From Candidatus Obscuribacterales bacterium (GTDB lineage: Bacteria; Cyanobacteriota; Vampirovibrionia; Obscuribacterales; Obscuribacteraceae), in NCBI GenBank assembly GCA_021732025.1, contig JAKFVU010000029.1:1-64000 (forward strand): DNA of 64,000 nucleotides, in the 5' to 3' direction. Of the stretch, positions 25,195 to 32,628 are shown one piece after another. The translations under genes were made by a program, and so were the position numbers. The notes beneath the pieces are model-generated. The model was given only the letters and a program-made list of their open reading frames with translations, had not been told where the DNA came from and searched no databases. Each line of letters opens with the position of its first letter. The first letter of the stretch is position 1.

Positions 25195-26139
25195 TTGAAC
25201 CTCCAGTGCATCTATTGTCTAAACGTTAAGGAGGGCACGGAGTTTAACCATGAGCATGTAATTCATAAAAGCATGACCAAAGCAATCGAACCCCACAATC
25301 TGACTCTCACAAATAGAGTCTGTCAAAAATGCAATCAGGACTTTGGTGATTCAATTGACCTCAAGCTCTCTCGTGGCTACTGGGAAGGGATGGACCGATT
25401 TCGGTATGACCAGAAGCGCATGGATAAGATTGGGCAATTAAGTCATAAACAGATTCAGTTTTCCGTTGAAGATTCAGAATCGTTTAAGTCGGAGATTGGC
25501 AAACCTCAGGAGTTTGTAAGAGATCATTTGCAACTTGACCTCTTCGATGGAAGTGTGCGACGGCTTTCACTCTCAGAGCTAAAACGAACACCGCTCAATA
25601 TGCTCGTCGATATTGAGCAAATAACGTTTTTTCGTGTGGTTACCGAGATAGTCGAAACGGCGGAAGTCATAAACGAACTTATTGAGCCATATTTGGGGAC
25701 AACCTTCGAGTTTCGGAAAGGCATTTTAAAACATGAGGTAACTGCCACTGTCATTTATGACGACCCCCCGCTCCGTTCTATTGCGAAGATTGGATTGAAC
25801 TATTTAGCTAGAATTTCAGAAAATTTACCCGAACTCGTCCTGGATAGCTCATTTGACCAAATTCGCAAATTTGTGAAAGATGGTCGTAAGCCTTATATAC
25901 AACCCGTTCAACTAGAAGAAATGAAAGGAGACTTTGTATTCAATGGCCGCATACTACAAGGGCACAAAGTTAGTGTTGCTGCTGATGAAGAATTGTCGAC
26001 TGTAGTTGCCAGAGTTTCGCTGTTCAATCGTATTGTGTGGAAAGTAATTCTTAGTTCGAACTATATTGGCGTCACTGCGATACCTTCTGCGTCTCACATA
26101 TGGGATCTCGACACGAAGGTGTGCCAAAAGTTAGAGTAA
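25195..26139 (+). CDS. HNH-family endonuclease-like protein
   Basis: The N-terminus 'LQCIYCLNVKEG', 'NHEHVIHKSM' and 'LTNRVCQKCNQDFGDSID' is a compact HNH fold of the HNH_5 type: two CxxC pairs hold a structural zinc and the 'EHV(I)' His is the catalytic base. The start must be TTG 25195, since the first CxxC lies at residues 5-8; AAGG lies about ten bases upstream. The remaining 250 residues are an unrecognised alpha/beta domain that may bind target or partner. Such proteins are common in defence loci and mobile elements. It is a lone gene on the plus strand facing a minus-strand gene. Confidence 0.72.
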   Translation: MNLQCIYCLNVKEGTEFNHEHVIHKSMTKAIEPHNLTLTNRVCQKCNQDFGDSIDLKLSRGYWEGMDRFRYDQKRMDKIGQLSHKQIQFSVEDSESFKSEIGKPQEFVRDHLQLDLFDGSVRRLSLSELKRTPLNMLVDIEQITFFRVVTEIVETAEVINELIEPYLGTTFEFRKGILKHEVTATVIYDDPPLRSIAKIGLNYLARISENLPELVLDSSFDQIRKFVKDGRKPYIQPVQLEEMKGDFVFNGRILQGHKVSVAADEELSTVVARVSLFNRIVWKVILSSNYIGVTAIPSASHIWDLDTKVCQKLE

Positions 26140-26200
26140 GATGAACACTAAATTTGTTAATCAAAAAACAAAAAGGAGGTTGTCTGACGTTCACTCTATG

Positions 26201-27418
26201 TCACTGCTTGGCCTTTAGTTTGCTTCTTCGCATCCGCTTAGAGCACGCTTCCGAACAGGCTTGTGCAGATGACCTCTTATACGACATGTCCTGTCCGCAC
26301 GCCCTGCAAATTCGCCATGTTGGTTTTTGAGTTGATATTTTTCTTACAAGCGAGACAACCATTGCTTGCCACGGATAGTTAAGTTCATACCGCTGTGTAT
26401 ATCCTTGTTCGCTTTTGAATAATTTTGGATTGATTGACCTAAGTAGTCCATTGATGCATTCCTGAAACCAATTTTCACCAGCCTTCAATAGAGCTTCTTC
26501 ATGTTCTGTCTCCCAATCAGTCAGACTAACTCTCATAGCAGCGATTGTATAGTTTTGGGCGTACCCTTTCATCGGAGCAGGGACATTGCCCAACATTGGA
26601 AAACTAACTGCTGCGCGAGGATAATAATCAGCTTTTCGCTCAGACATTTTTTTTAAAAATTTCTCCTGCTGTAGAGGAATCCGATAGTTGTTTTTTTGCT
26701 TAAGTCGTGGTGCTTTTTTCTTCTGTTCAGCAACGAATTGTTGTGATTTCAAGCTTTCTTTTGCGAATTCTTTCAGTGTGTATCTTTGAACCATTCCATC
26801 GCCCGTAGTGGCGATGGAACGATTTATTTGTTGTCTACCTTTTCGTAGTGGTTCTTCCTTTCCATCCTGATCGATATTCTTTCGAGGTTCTCTGAAATCC
26901 TCATAACACAACCATGCAGTGGACAAGTTGGCGTCCGTATTTTTATGCTGAAATAATTTGTATTGGCGAACTTCCTCACAGAATTGGTCGAGTAGATCTT
27001 CATCCTCAGCGATATTTTCTAATTGAGAATATTTGCTCAGAAGGCGATAGTTTCTTCTTGCTATCAATCTATGAAACTGAAGGAGTTTCGCTAACCATCC
27101 ACTTATAGATATTAGCGCCGAAAGATCACATGCTTCTGCAGCAACCGGGTAACGAACGATTCTCGTCTCCAGGGGGAAAGGCGAGCCGAATCTATTGATC
27201 CATCTTAAGGCTCTGTCCATTTCATCAATCAGTGGTCTCTTTGCGGGCTTCGACAATTCGAGAAAACTGGCCAGCAGCATGTCCTGTATCTGTGGATCAT
27301 CCAGGCAAATTGCCTTTCGATCGTCCCATTGAGGCATGCTTGAATAAAAATCGCCTAACGGCATGAACTTTTCTGGAACGAAATAAAATTGACAACCAGG
27401 TAAATGTATGTGACTCAC
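26201..27418 (-). CDS. Unknown protein with C-terminal zinc ribbon-like motif
   Basis: A 405-residue protein of unknown function. The N-terminal 170 residues are helical and contain aromatic 'FYFVPEKFMPLGDFY'; the middle is strongly basic ('EQKKKAPRLKQKNNYR'). The C-terminus holds 'CRACGQDM' and 'ACSEACSKRMRRSK', a C2-C2 zinc-finger pattern like those closing CGNR-type DNA-binding proteins. This layout suggests a nucleic-acid-binding regulator. Start is GTG 27418 behind TAGGTAAA. It converges on the HNH gene. No family assigned. Confidence 0.55.
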   Translation of the reverse strand: MSHIHLPGCQFYFVPEKFMPLGDFYSSMPQWDDRKAICLDDPQIQDMLLASFLELSKPAKRPLIDEMDRALRWINRFGSPFPLETRIVRYPVAAEACDLSALISISGWLAKLLQFHRLIARRNYRLLSKYSQLENIAEDEDLLDQFCEEVRQYKLFQHKNTDANLSTAWLCYEDFREPRKNIDQDGKEEPLRKGRQQINRSIATTGDGMVQRYTLKEFAKESLKSQQFVAEQKKKAPRLKQKNNYRIPLQQEKFLKKMSERKADYYPRAAVSFPMLGNVPAPMKGYAQNYTIAAMRVSLTDWETEHEEALLKAGENWFQECINGLLRSINPKLFKSEQGYTQRYELNYPWQAMVVSLVRKISTQKPTWRICRACGQDMSYKRSSAQACSEACSKRMRRSKLKAKQ

Positions 27419-27533
27419 AAATTTACCTATTTAGGCATTATTTTGGATTTTATGGCCGGGCTAATGTCCGGCTTCTGGATGTTTATCTTATCAGGTAAGT
27501 TCTATAAATTGAATACACAAGGAGGTAAGTAAA

Positions 27534-27611
27534 ATGAATGAAATCACCCATCTAATGACTGTTATGGCTTTCGGAATGTTTGTAGTATGGTCCGCTTTAG
27601 TCCTAAAGTAG
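27534..27611 (+). CDS. 25-residue membrane peptide with strong ribosome binding site
   Basis: AAGGAGGT at 27519-27526 lies seven bases before ATG 27534. The peptide 'MNEITHLMTVMAFGMFVVWSAL...' is one hydrophobic helix ending in Lys. It is too short for routine gene finders. A hairpin (27654-27691) follows. It resembles type I toxin peptides or small membrane regulators in form only; no antisense RNA was identified. Confidence 0.5.
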   Translation: MNEITHLMTVMAFGMFVVWSALVLK

Positions 27612-27653
27612 GATCCTTCAAAACCTCCTTCCGAATTGCCTATTACTCCTTCA

Positions 27654-27691
27654 CGAAAGCGGTTATCGTCGATAGCGATTACCGCTTTTCG
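27654..27691 (+). terminator. Hairpin after the short membrane peptide
   Basis: CGAAAGCGGT pairs with ACCGCTTTTCG; inside it ATCG pairs with CGAT. Only a short T run is part of the stem, so terminator function is likely but not certain. It could also be an operator. Confidence 0.5.
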
Positions 27692-27794
27692 ATTGTATGC
27701 ACTCACTTGTACCATTGTAACTATTGTTCAAGTGGTACGTTTTGATTGCATTTAGCAGACTGCCTTTCCTGCACGTAAATTCTGGAGGGTTCAA

Positions 27795-27923
27795 TTGGCA
27801 CAAACAGTCGCGATCTATTGTCTAGTTTCTACCAGTGATCAATCTTGCGAGTGCCAAGAACGTGAACTTCGTCGAATCGCTCCTTTCAATAAAAGCGGAT
27901 CAATCTTGAAGGGGTGGAATAAT
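27795..27923 (+). pseudogene. Truncated serine recombinase (resolvase) N-terminus
   Basis: From TTG 27795, with GGAGG six bases upstream, the frame reads 'AQTVAIYCLVSTSDQSCE', then 'QERELRRIA' and 'GFNLEGVE' before a stop. This matches the first 42 residues of resolvase/invertase proteins, including the catalytic Ser in 'VSTSDQ'. The remaining 140 or more residues are missing, and the sequence runs into the 3' end of a minus-strand kinase gene. It is a remnant of an older element. Cys replaces the usual Ala/Arg after 'IY'. Confidence 0.8.
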
Positions 27924-29597
27924 TTTGTCTTGAGTGATGCCCTTTAAAAACTTGTCCGTGAACTGATTGACTATAAGCTGTTTGGTCACTATGCCACCTG
28001 GAAAGTTATGTGTGGCCACGTTCAACGCTTCAAATTGTCCGCTCCTCCAGAAGCGTAATCGATGTTCCAGACCAATCAATCCAATCTCTAAAACGTGCGG
28101 CATATCGGCTTTTCTTGGCTCACTATCGGGAAGCAGTGTTGGCCCAATCCTCCAGACTAAGGCGATATTGTGCTTTTCCAGTAGCCAGGACAGCTCTTCA
28201 AATCCTCTGCACAGCGACTCATCGTAAGGATTTCTAAGAGACATAACTTCCTCATGAATAAGTTTTGGCTTACTTTCTCGAATGTACTCATATATGTTGC
28301 GGTGAACTTCCTTCAGGTTGGGTAGAAGTAGTCTCCGGCTAAGATTCGCCAGTAAAAACTCTTTTGCAGAATTCGTGATGCCCACTCCTTTATCAGTTTT
28401 GATTAAATCAAAGTCAGTGCGACCCAGGTTAGGGTGATCCTGCAAATTGGTGGTAATGACACACTGGGAGCCGATTTTTGAGACCAAGTAACTACATGGA
28501 AAGTCTCTTTGGTCATTTGACGAATGATACATACGAGTGACCAAAGTCCGCTTGACGCCGAAATCGTCGCTGTCTTTTGTGCTAACTTCGAACTCAAAAC
28601 CTGCTGGCAATTCGTTGCGCACCTCCGTATAGACTTGTTTGAGCAAATCAACAACAGTCAACAAAAGCTTGTCGCTCTCGTCTTCAGTCCTTAGTGTTGG
28701 TCTTCCAAATGCTGTGAGGAGAGTGCTTTGATGGTCAGAAGTGTTCTGTGATAACTGTCGAATTGGTGATAAAAGCTGGTAAATAGCTGCATTTAATTCG
28801 TTGGCACTTTGGAATCTTTTCTTGATGCCGTACGTGAAAGCTCTATCAAAAATAGCCAAGAGCTGCGCCCTTTTTGGGTGTTCAATCGTATTCAAGATTT
28901 TTTCTGCCGCTGGACGCTGATGAGGCAGTCTCTCGGCTTCGTCGAGGTATTGACCGGTTTCTTGACCAGTCAATACGTACAAGAAGATAGAGCAAGCGTT
29001 ACTTAGATCCTGCACGGGACTGCGCTGGTTCTTGCTGCTTGCGACAGTTTCAGGTGCCTGTGCGAATCGATTGCCAACCGACTCATTGACATGAGTAAGA
29101 TCCTTTCGACTCTCGTCGTGCCGGTAGCCCACCCCAAAATCCACAATATATGGGACTTTGGTGCCATGCGGCACCATTATGTTGCCTGGCTTTATGTCAC
29201 GATGAACAATATTCTTTTCATGACATTCGCTTATCGTTTGCAATAAATCGAGCATGAATTTGCAGCCTTCATCAATTGTGAAAAGCTGTTGCTCAATCAC
29301 CTTGGAAAGTGAAACTCCGGAAATGTTTGACATGACAATATAACAATCAGTACGGTCTTTTGAAAAATCAAAAAGGTTAGGAACAAGCTGCGACTTTTCC
29401 AGCGCTTTAAGTGTATTGGCCTCTTCTTCCATTCGGTTTAAAGCCTTTTCGCCCGAATTTTTAGGCTCTTTCAAAAAGGCTACAGGACGGGATAAGTCTT
29501 CTCTATCTCGAACTAGAAAAGCACGAGATTGAGCGCCTCCTGTCAATTTCTTCACTTTCTCCCATCGATTGCCCCAAATGGTTTTCTCTGTGCTCAT
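27900..29597 (-). CDS. Hanks-type Ser/Thr protein kinase with novel C-terminal domain
   Basis: Cytosolic eukaryotic-like kinase. The kinase domain covers roughly residues 10-280: 'LTGGAQSRAFLV' as glycine loop, 'VAFLKEP' with the ATP-binding Lys, 'IVHRDIKPGNIMV' as catalytic loop, 'YIVDFGVG' as DFG motif and a degenerate 'APET' in place of APE. The C-terminal 290 residues are a separate alpha/beta domain with no recognised family. ATG 29597 is the likely start; the frame extends eight codons to a GTG. It is the last gene of a minus-strand group with an ATP-grasp ligase, a membrane protein and a small protein. Its substrate may be one of these neighbours. Confidence 0.82.
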   Translation of the reverse strand: MSTEKTIWGNRWEKVKKLTGGAQSRAFLVRDREDLSRPVAFLKEPKNSGEKALNRMEEEANTLKALEKSQLVPNLFDFSKDRTDCYIVMSNISGVSLSKVIEQQLFTIDEGCKFMLDLLQTISECHEKNIVHRDIKPGNIMVPHGTKVPYIVDFGVGYRHDESRKDLTHVNESVGNRFAQAPETVASSKNQRSPVQDLSNACSIFLYVLTGQETGQYLDEAERLPHQRPAAEKILNTIEHPKRAQLLAIFDRAFTYGIKKRFQSANELNAAIYQLLSPIRQLSQNTSDHQSTLLTAFGRPTLRTEDESDKLLLTVVDLLKQVYTEVRNELPAGFEFEVSTKDSDDFGVKRTLVTRMYHSSNDQRDFPCSYLVSKIGSQCVITTNLQDHPNLGRTDFDLIKTDKGVGITNSAKEFLLANLSRRLLLPNLKEVHRNIYEYIRESKPKLIHEEVMSLRNPYDESLCRGFEELSWLLEKHNIALVWRIGPTLLPDSEPRKADMPHVLEIGLIGLEHRLRFWRSGQFEALNVATHNFPGGIVTKQLIVNQFTDKFLKGITQDKIIPPLQD

Positions 29598-29691
29598 CGT
29601 TTTCAGTCTCATAACTAACACTAGTCATCGCTTTTTATTTCTGGTGCGATGTTTGAGCGAAAGGTCTAGTGGTGGCAGCCTGGTGTAAAGT

Positions 29692-30435
29692 TCAGGACAG
29701 GGGGGCTGGACCACACTCATATACTATTAGACTTGGCAGTATTACAATGCTTAAGAACAGCGAAAAAAAATTCAATAAAAGTCTTACCGTCGGCAACGAA
29801 AATACTGTAAGAACACACGGAAAGAAAAAAGTAACTGCAAAGATAACAGAACCCAGCAGAAGCAAAATTAGGCCATCACTATTTAACTGCCTTGCGCCAG
29901 CTAACCAATTGCTCTTCATAGTAAATCTCGGTTCATTTAACTTGGCGTTGAGCCAGCGCTCACGAGCCAACGCAAGTTTCGTATCATCCTCGGTCAATTG
30001 GAGAACAGGCTGGAGCGATGCACAGCAAAAAACGTCAAATTCAACTATTTTGAGTGATTCATAAACCATAACTAAAGCAGAAAACCAGTAAAAAGAGCAG
30101 ATGATTAGGGTTAAAGACAAAATAAATCGTTGCTGCAGACTGAGGGCCAAACTCGAGGCACCCGCTATGCTTGAGGCTAGAGTCAATGCAGAAAGCGCCC
30201 CGGCTGCGCCCGCTAAAAGGGAATTTGCTTTTGAATCTAAATGTTCACGCAAACCCGTCTCATAGTTTTCAATTGCCAAAAGAGCTTTTTCAATATCGTC
30301 ATGACTGTCTCGTATCTCTAATGAAATTTTGACGCGTTGTTTCTGAAGTGTATCTAAATCACTAGCGCAAACTCTATTTGCATTTATCACCTTGAAAAAT
30401 AGAACCGGTGGCAGATGTCGAATTAGCTTTTGCAT
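29692..30435 (-). CDS. Four-span membrane protein of the ATP-grasp operon
   Basis: A 247-residue integral membrane protein. An N-terminal helical segment ('LEIRDSHDDIEKALLAIENYETGLREHL' region, likely coiled coil) precedes two spans ('LLAGAAGALSALTLASSIAG' and 'FILSLTLIICSFYWFSALVM'). A cytosolic loop of about 70 residues and two more spans ('LILLLLGSVIFAVTFFF' and 'LLLNFFSLFLSIVILPSLIV') follow. The layout is like Pycsar/CBASS-type or S-4TM effector proteins of defence systems. Its start lies inside the end of the ATP-grasp gene (13-base overlap), so it is co-translated with the ligase. No transporter signature. Confidence 0.65.
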   Translation of the reverse strand: MQKLIRHLPPVLFFKVINANRVCASDLDTLQKQRVKISLEIRDSHDDIEKALLAIENYETGLREHLDSKANSLLAGAAGALSALTLASSIAGASSLALSLQQRFILSLTLIICSFYWFSALVMVYESLKIVEFDVFCCASLQPVLQLTEDDTKLALARERWLNAKLNEPRFTMKSNWLAGARQLNSDGLILLLLGSVIFAVTFFFPCVLTVFSLPTVRLLLNFFSLFLSIVILPSLIVYECGPAPLS

Positions 30436-31421
30436 TGTGAGTCTCTAAGGCTTGCAAGCGCCTCTGCGGCTATAGCCTCTGCGATCGGTAGATTAGCTCG
30501 TCGCTGAAGCCAACCCCATTCCCCTGCTGGATTTATTTCCAAAAATAGAAAAGTTTCTCCCACCCTTACGAAATCAATGGCACCAAAAGTCAAACCAAAT
30601 TTCTTTGTCAGACTGACACATTTTTTTTGTAATGCCAACGGTAATTCAATCGGCACATACTGCAAGTCTTGATCTGAGGTGCGCCAATCCATAGGCAAGG
30701 TTTTCCCTATTGAGGCTCGAATTTCAACAGCAAAAACAGTCTTTCCACAAACAGTGACTCGAACATCAATCTTGTCTTTGATTAGTTGCTGAAATATACT
30801 GGGAGTAGTTCTAAACTCCTCATCGGAAAATGGTTCTAAGGTGTCAACAGCATTTGAAAATATGAAAAAGTCACCAGTTTCTAGTTCCAATAATGGCGAG
30901 CAAAGTGCTTTCACGACAACTTCGCTATGCTGCTTGGCAAAAAAATTTTCAATGCAATTTCTGTCTGATGAAATGAGCGTATCGGGAATCGCGAAGCCAA
31001 GTTCTTGAGCGTATACAAGCTGAAGAATCTTATTCTCGCAAAATCTGTCTGCCTCCGGAGAGTTGATCCATTTTACGTCGTCAAAACAGCGCAGGCCATT
31101 TATGAACACGGACCACTGATCAGAGACATAGTTTTCGATCTGTTTTTCATCAAACCCCGAAACTGGAGATATATAAGGTTGACCTGGACGTCTAAAAATT
31201 ACGCTTCGCAGCGCACTACCTAGTACAATTTCGCTCTCGCCTTTTACCAGCACAAACTCTTTTTCCAATAAATGAAAGGAGCAATTGATGGTTGTTAAAT
31301 CTTCGCAGTTGAGTCGAAAAAATGGGTAAGGGTGGCGATTAAGCTCAGCCGATACATAATCCAATGAGATATCTTCCTTATTGGACAAGAGAAGAATCTC
31401 TGGAACTAATTTCACGACCAC
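30423..31421 (-). CDS. MvdC/MvdD-like ATP-grasp ligase (graspetide type)
   Basis: ATP-dependent ligase of the family that makes ester or amide cross-links in microviridins and other graspetides. The family pattern is seen throughout: 'ILLLSNKEDISLDYV' at the start, 'VIFRRPGQPY' near residue 75, 'INSPEADRFCENKILQL' near 125, 'GFAIPDTLISSD' near 147, 'KIDVRVTVCGKTVFAVEI' near 215, 'DWRTSDQDLQY' near 242, and the Mg/ATP site 'FLEINPAGEWGWLQ' near 295. The start GTG 31421 (or 31415) overlaps the stop of a small upstream gene by ten bases. The membrane-protein gene overlaps its end. All this fits a peptide-maturation operon. Confidence 0.85.
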   Translation of the reverse strand: MVVKLVPEILLLSNKEDISLDYVSAELNRHPYPFFRLNCEDLTTINCSFHLLEKEFVLVKGESEIVLGSALRSVIFRRPGQPYISPVSGFDEKQIENYVSDQWSVFINGLRCFDDVKWINSPEADRFCENKILQLVYAQELGFAIPDTLISSDRNCIENFFAKQHSEVVVKALCSPLLELETGDFFIFSNAVDTLEPFSDEEFRTTPSIFQQLIKDKIDVRVTVCGKTVFAVEIRASIGKTLPMDWRTSDQDLQYVPIELPLALQKKCVSLTKKFGLTFGAIDFVRVGETFLFLEINPAGEWGWLQRRANLPIAEAIAAEALASLRDSQCKS

Positions 31422-31678
31422 ATCCCCCTATCTTTGTTGTCCTCACCTTTTTCTATATCATTTTTCTTGGTTGCCAAGTGCGGCAGGCTCTCAAACTCGA
31501 TAGCTGGAACTTCACCGTTATCGCCGCAAACGACAGTCAGTTGAAGACATTCATCGTAACGAACTTTGTGCGAACTTTCACTCCAAAGTGATTGCTTTTG
31601 CCGACCGCGACAGGGAGTAGTGAACCGAAAAAGAAGAATGGGAACTTTCTTGGTGCTGATATCCAATACTTTACTCAA
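31412..31678 (-). CDS. Small protein upstream of ATP-grasp ligase, candidate precursor peptide
   Basis: Eighty-eight residues starting at TTG 31678 with AGGAG seven bases upstream, and ending in a ten-base overlap with the ligase gene. Position, size and coupling are those of a graspetide precursor. The N-terminal 'KKVPILLFRFTTP' could be a leader recognition helix. The C-terminal half has Thr/Ser and many Asp/Glu/Lys ('LTVVCGDNGEVPAIEFES', 'KNDIEKGEDNKD') that could serve as acceptors and donors for cross-links. There is, however, no repeated core such as TxxxDxE, so an accessory role remains possible. No similarity recognised. Confidence 0.55.
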   Translation of the reverse strand: MSKVLDISTKKVPILLFRFTTPCRGRQKQSLWSESSHKVRYDECLQLTVVCGDNGEVPAIEFESLPHLATKKNDIEKGEDNKDRGMWS

Positions 31679-32628
31679 CTAAATCTCCTACTTTGTATGC
31701 CTCTCGCGTCTCTTTCCATCCATAAAAACTTAGATAGGTAGCCCCGAGGTCTTGACTACTGGCTGGCCATCCATCTAAATGAAACAAAGGGCAGGCGCAG
31801 AGCGACTCGTCTATTACATTCCCGAATGACTAACATCCGAACTGGTTGGCAACGCATTACTGGAAGTTTTCCATATTAGGTAAAAGGCTGTGCTTATTGG
31901 AGATTCCTCAAGGCAGCGGACATTACCTACAGTTTACTCTAAAAAAAATCGCTGTTAAGTTCCCGCCTGAAATCATATTACCCACCTGAAGCACCTGAGA
32001 AGCTTCAGCTAGCGATAACTGTTTCTCCGCTATCGCGCAAATGCTTTTCATCAGAATCGCAAAGCGCCTGCAATCTAATTGAAATGCGAAGCCATTTCCA
32101 CAATACCAAGAGCTGCTGTAACTATCCCGAAAATGATGCCTGGGACTTTCTCATTCGTGATTACCAATAGCTGTTAACCTGTCGAAAATTTTTAGCAAGG
32201 TTCCCGAAAAGAACCTTTTTCGGGAATCTTTACTTGCGAAGGGATTCGAACCCTCGGATGAGCTTACGCCCATCAACTGTTTTTCAAACGGCCACCATAA
32301 GCCACTCCGTCGCGCCTCTACGGAGATTTTCCCTTTAAGATTCTTCTATCTTCTTGAGAGTAAAGAGTCTGGCTGTGAAGCGCCCTCTTGAGATAACGGA
32401 TGATGGACAACTAGAAAACTTTGGGCTTGTATTCGGGAATGTTGTCAACTTTTGTACAGTTCATCTTCTACCTTCTCTCTCGGTGGTGGCAGCATGGCGT
32501 TGCTCCCGTCGTCTAGAAATTTTTCGGCACCCGAGATCTTAGTAAATCAGCAGTCGTTGTCTGTTCTGAGTGGAATTCTTCTGGTATTTTCTTCAGATGA
32601 ACGTCGTGTGTCCAAGCTCTTTGATCGT
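31679..32628. other. Gap with degenerate sequence
   Basis: About 950 bases with no supported gene apart from the tRNA-like stretch at 32232-32318. Short plus-strand frames at 32354-32640 have no start signals. The region looks like decayed sequence between two cargo modules. Confidence 0.4.
32232..32318 (-). tRNA. Degenerate type II tRNA-like sequence (tRNA-Ser-like)
   Basis: On the minus strand the sequence carries a perfect T-arm (GAGGG TTCGAAT CCCTT), a long variable arm (GATGGGCGTAAGCTCATC), a D-loop-like GAGTGGCTTATGG and an anticodon arm around TTTGAAAA. The variable arm and T-arm are of tRNA-Ser type. The acceptor stem pairs in only about three or four of seven positions, and the anticodon stem has a mismatch, leaving the anticodon unclear (GAA by stem position, TGA by Ser analogy). 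It is most likely a tRNA pseudogene or an attachment-site remnant. Confidence 0.5.
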
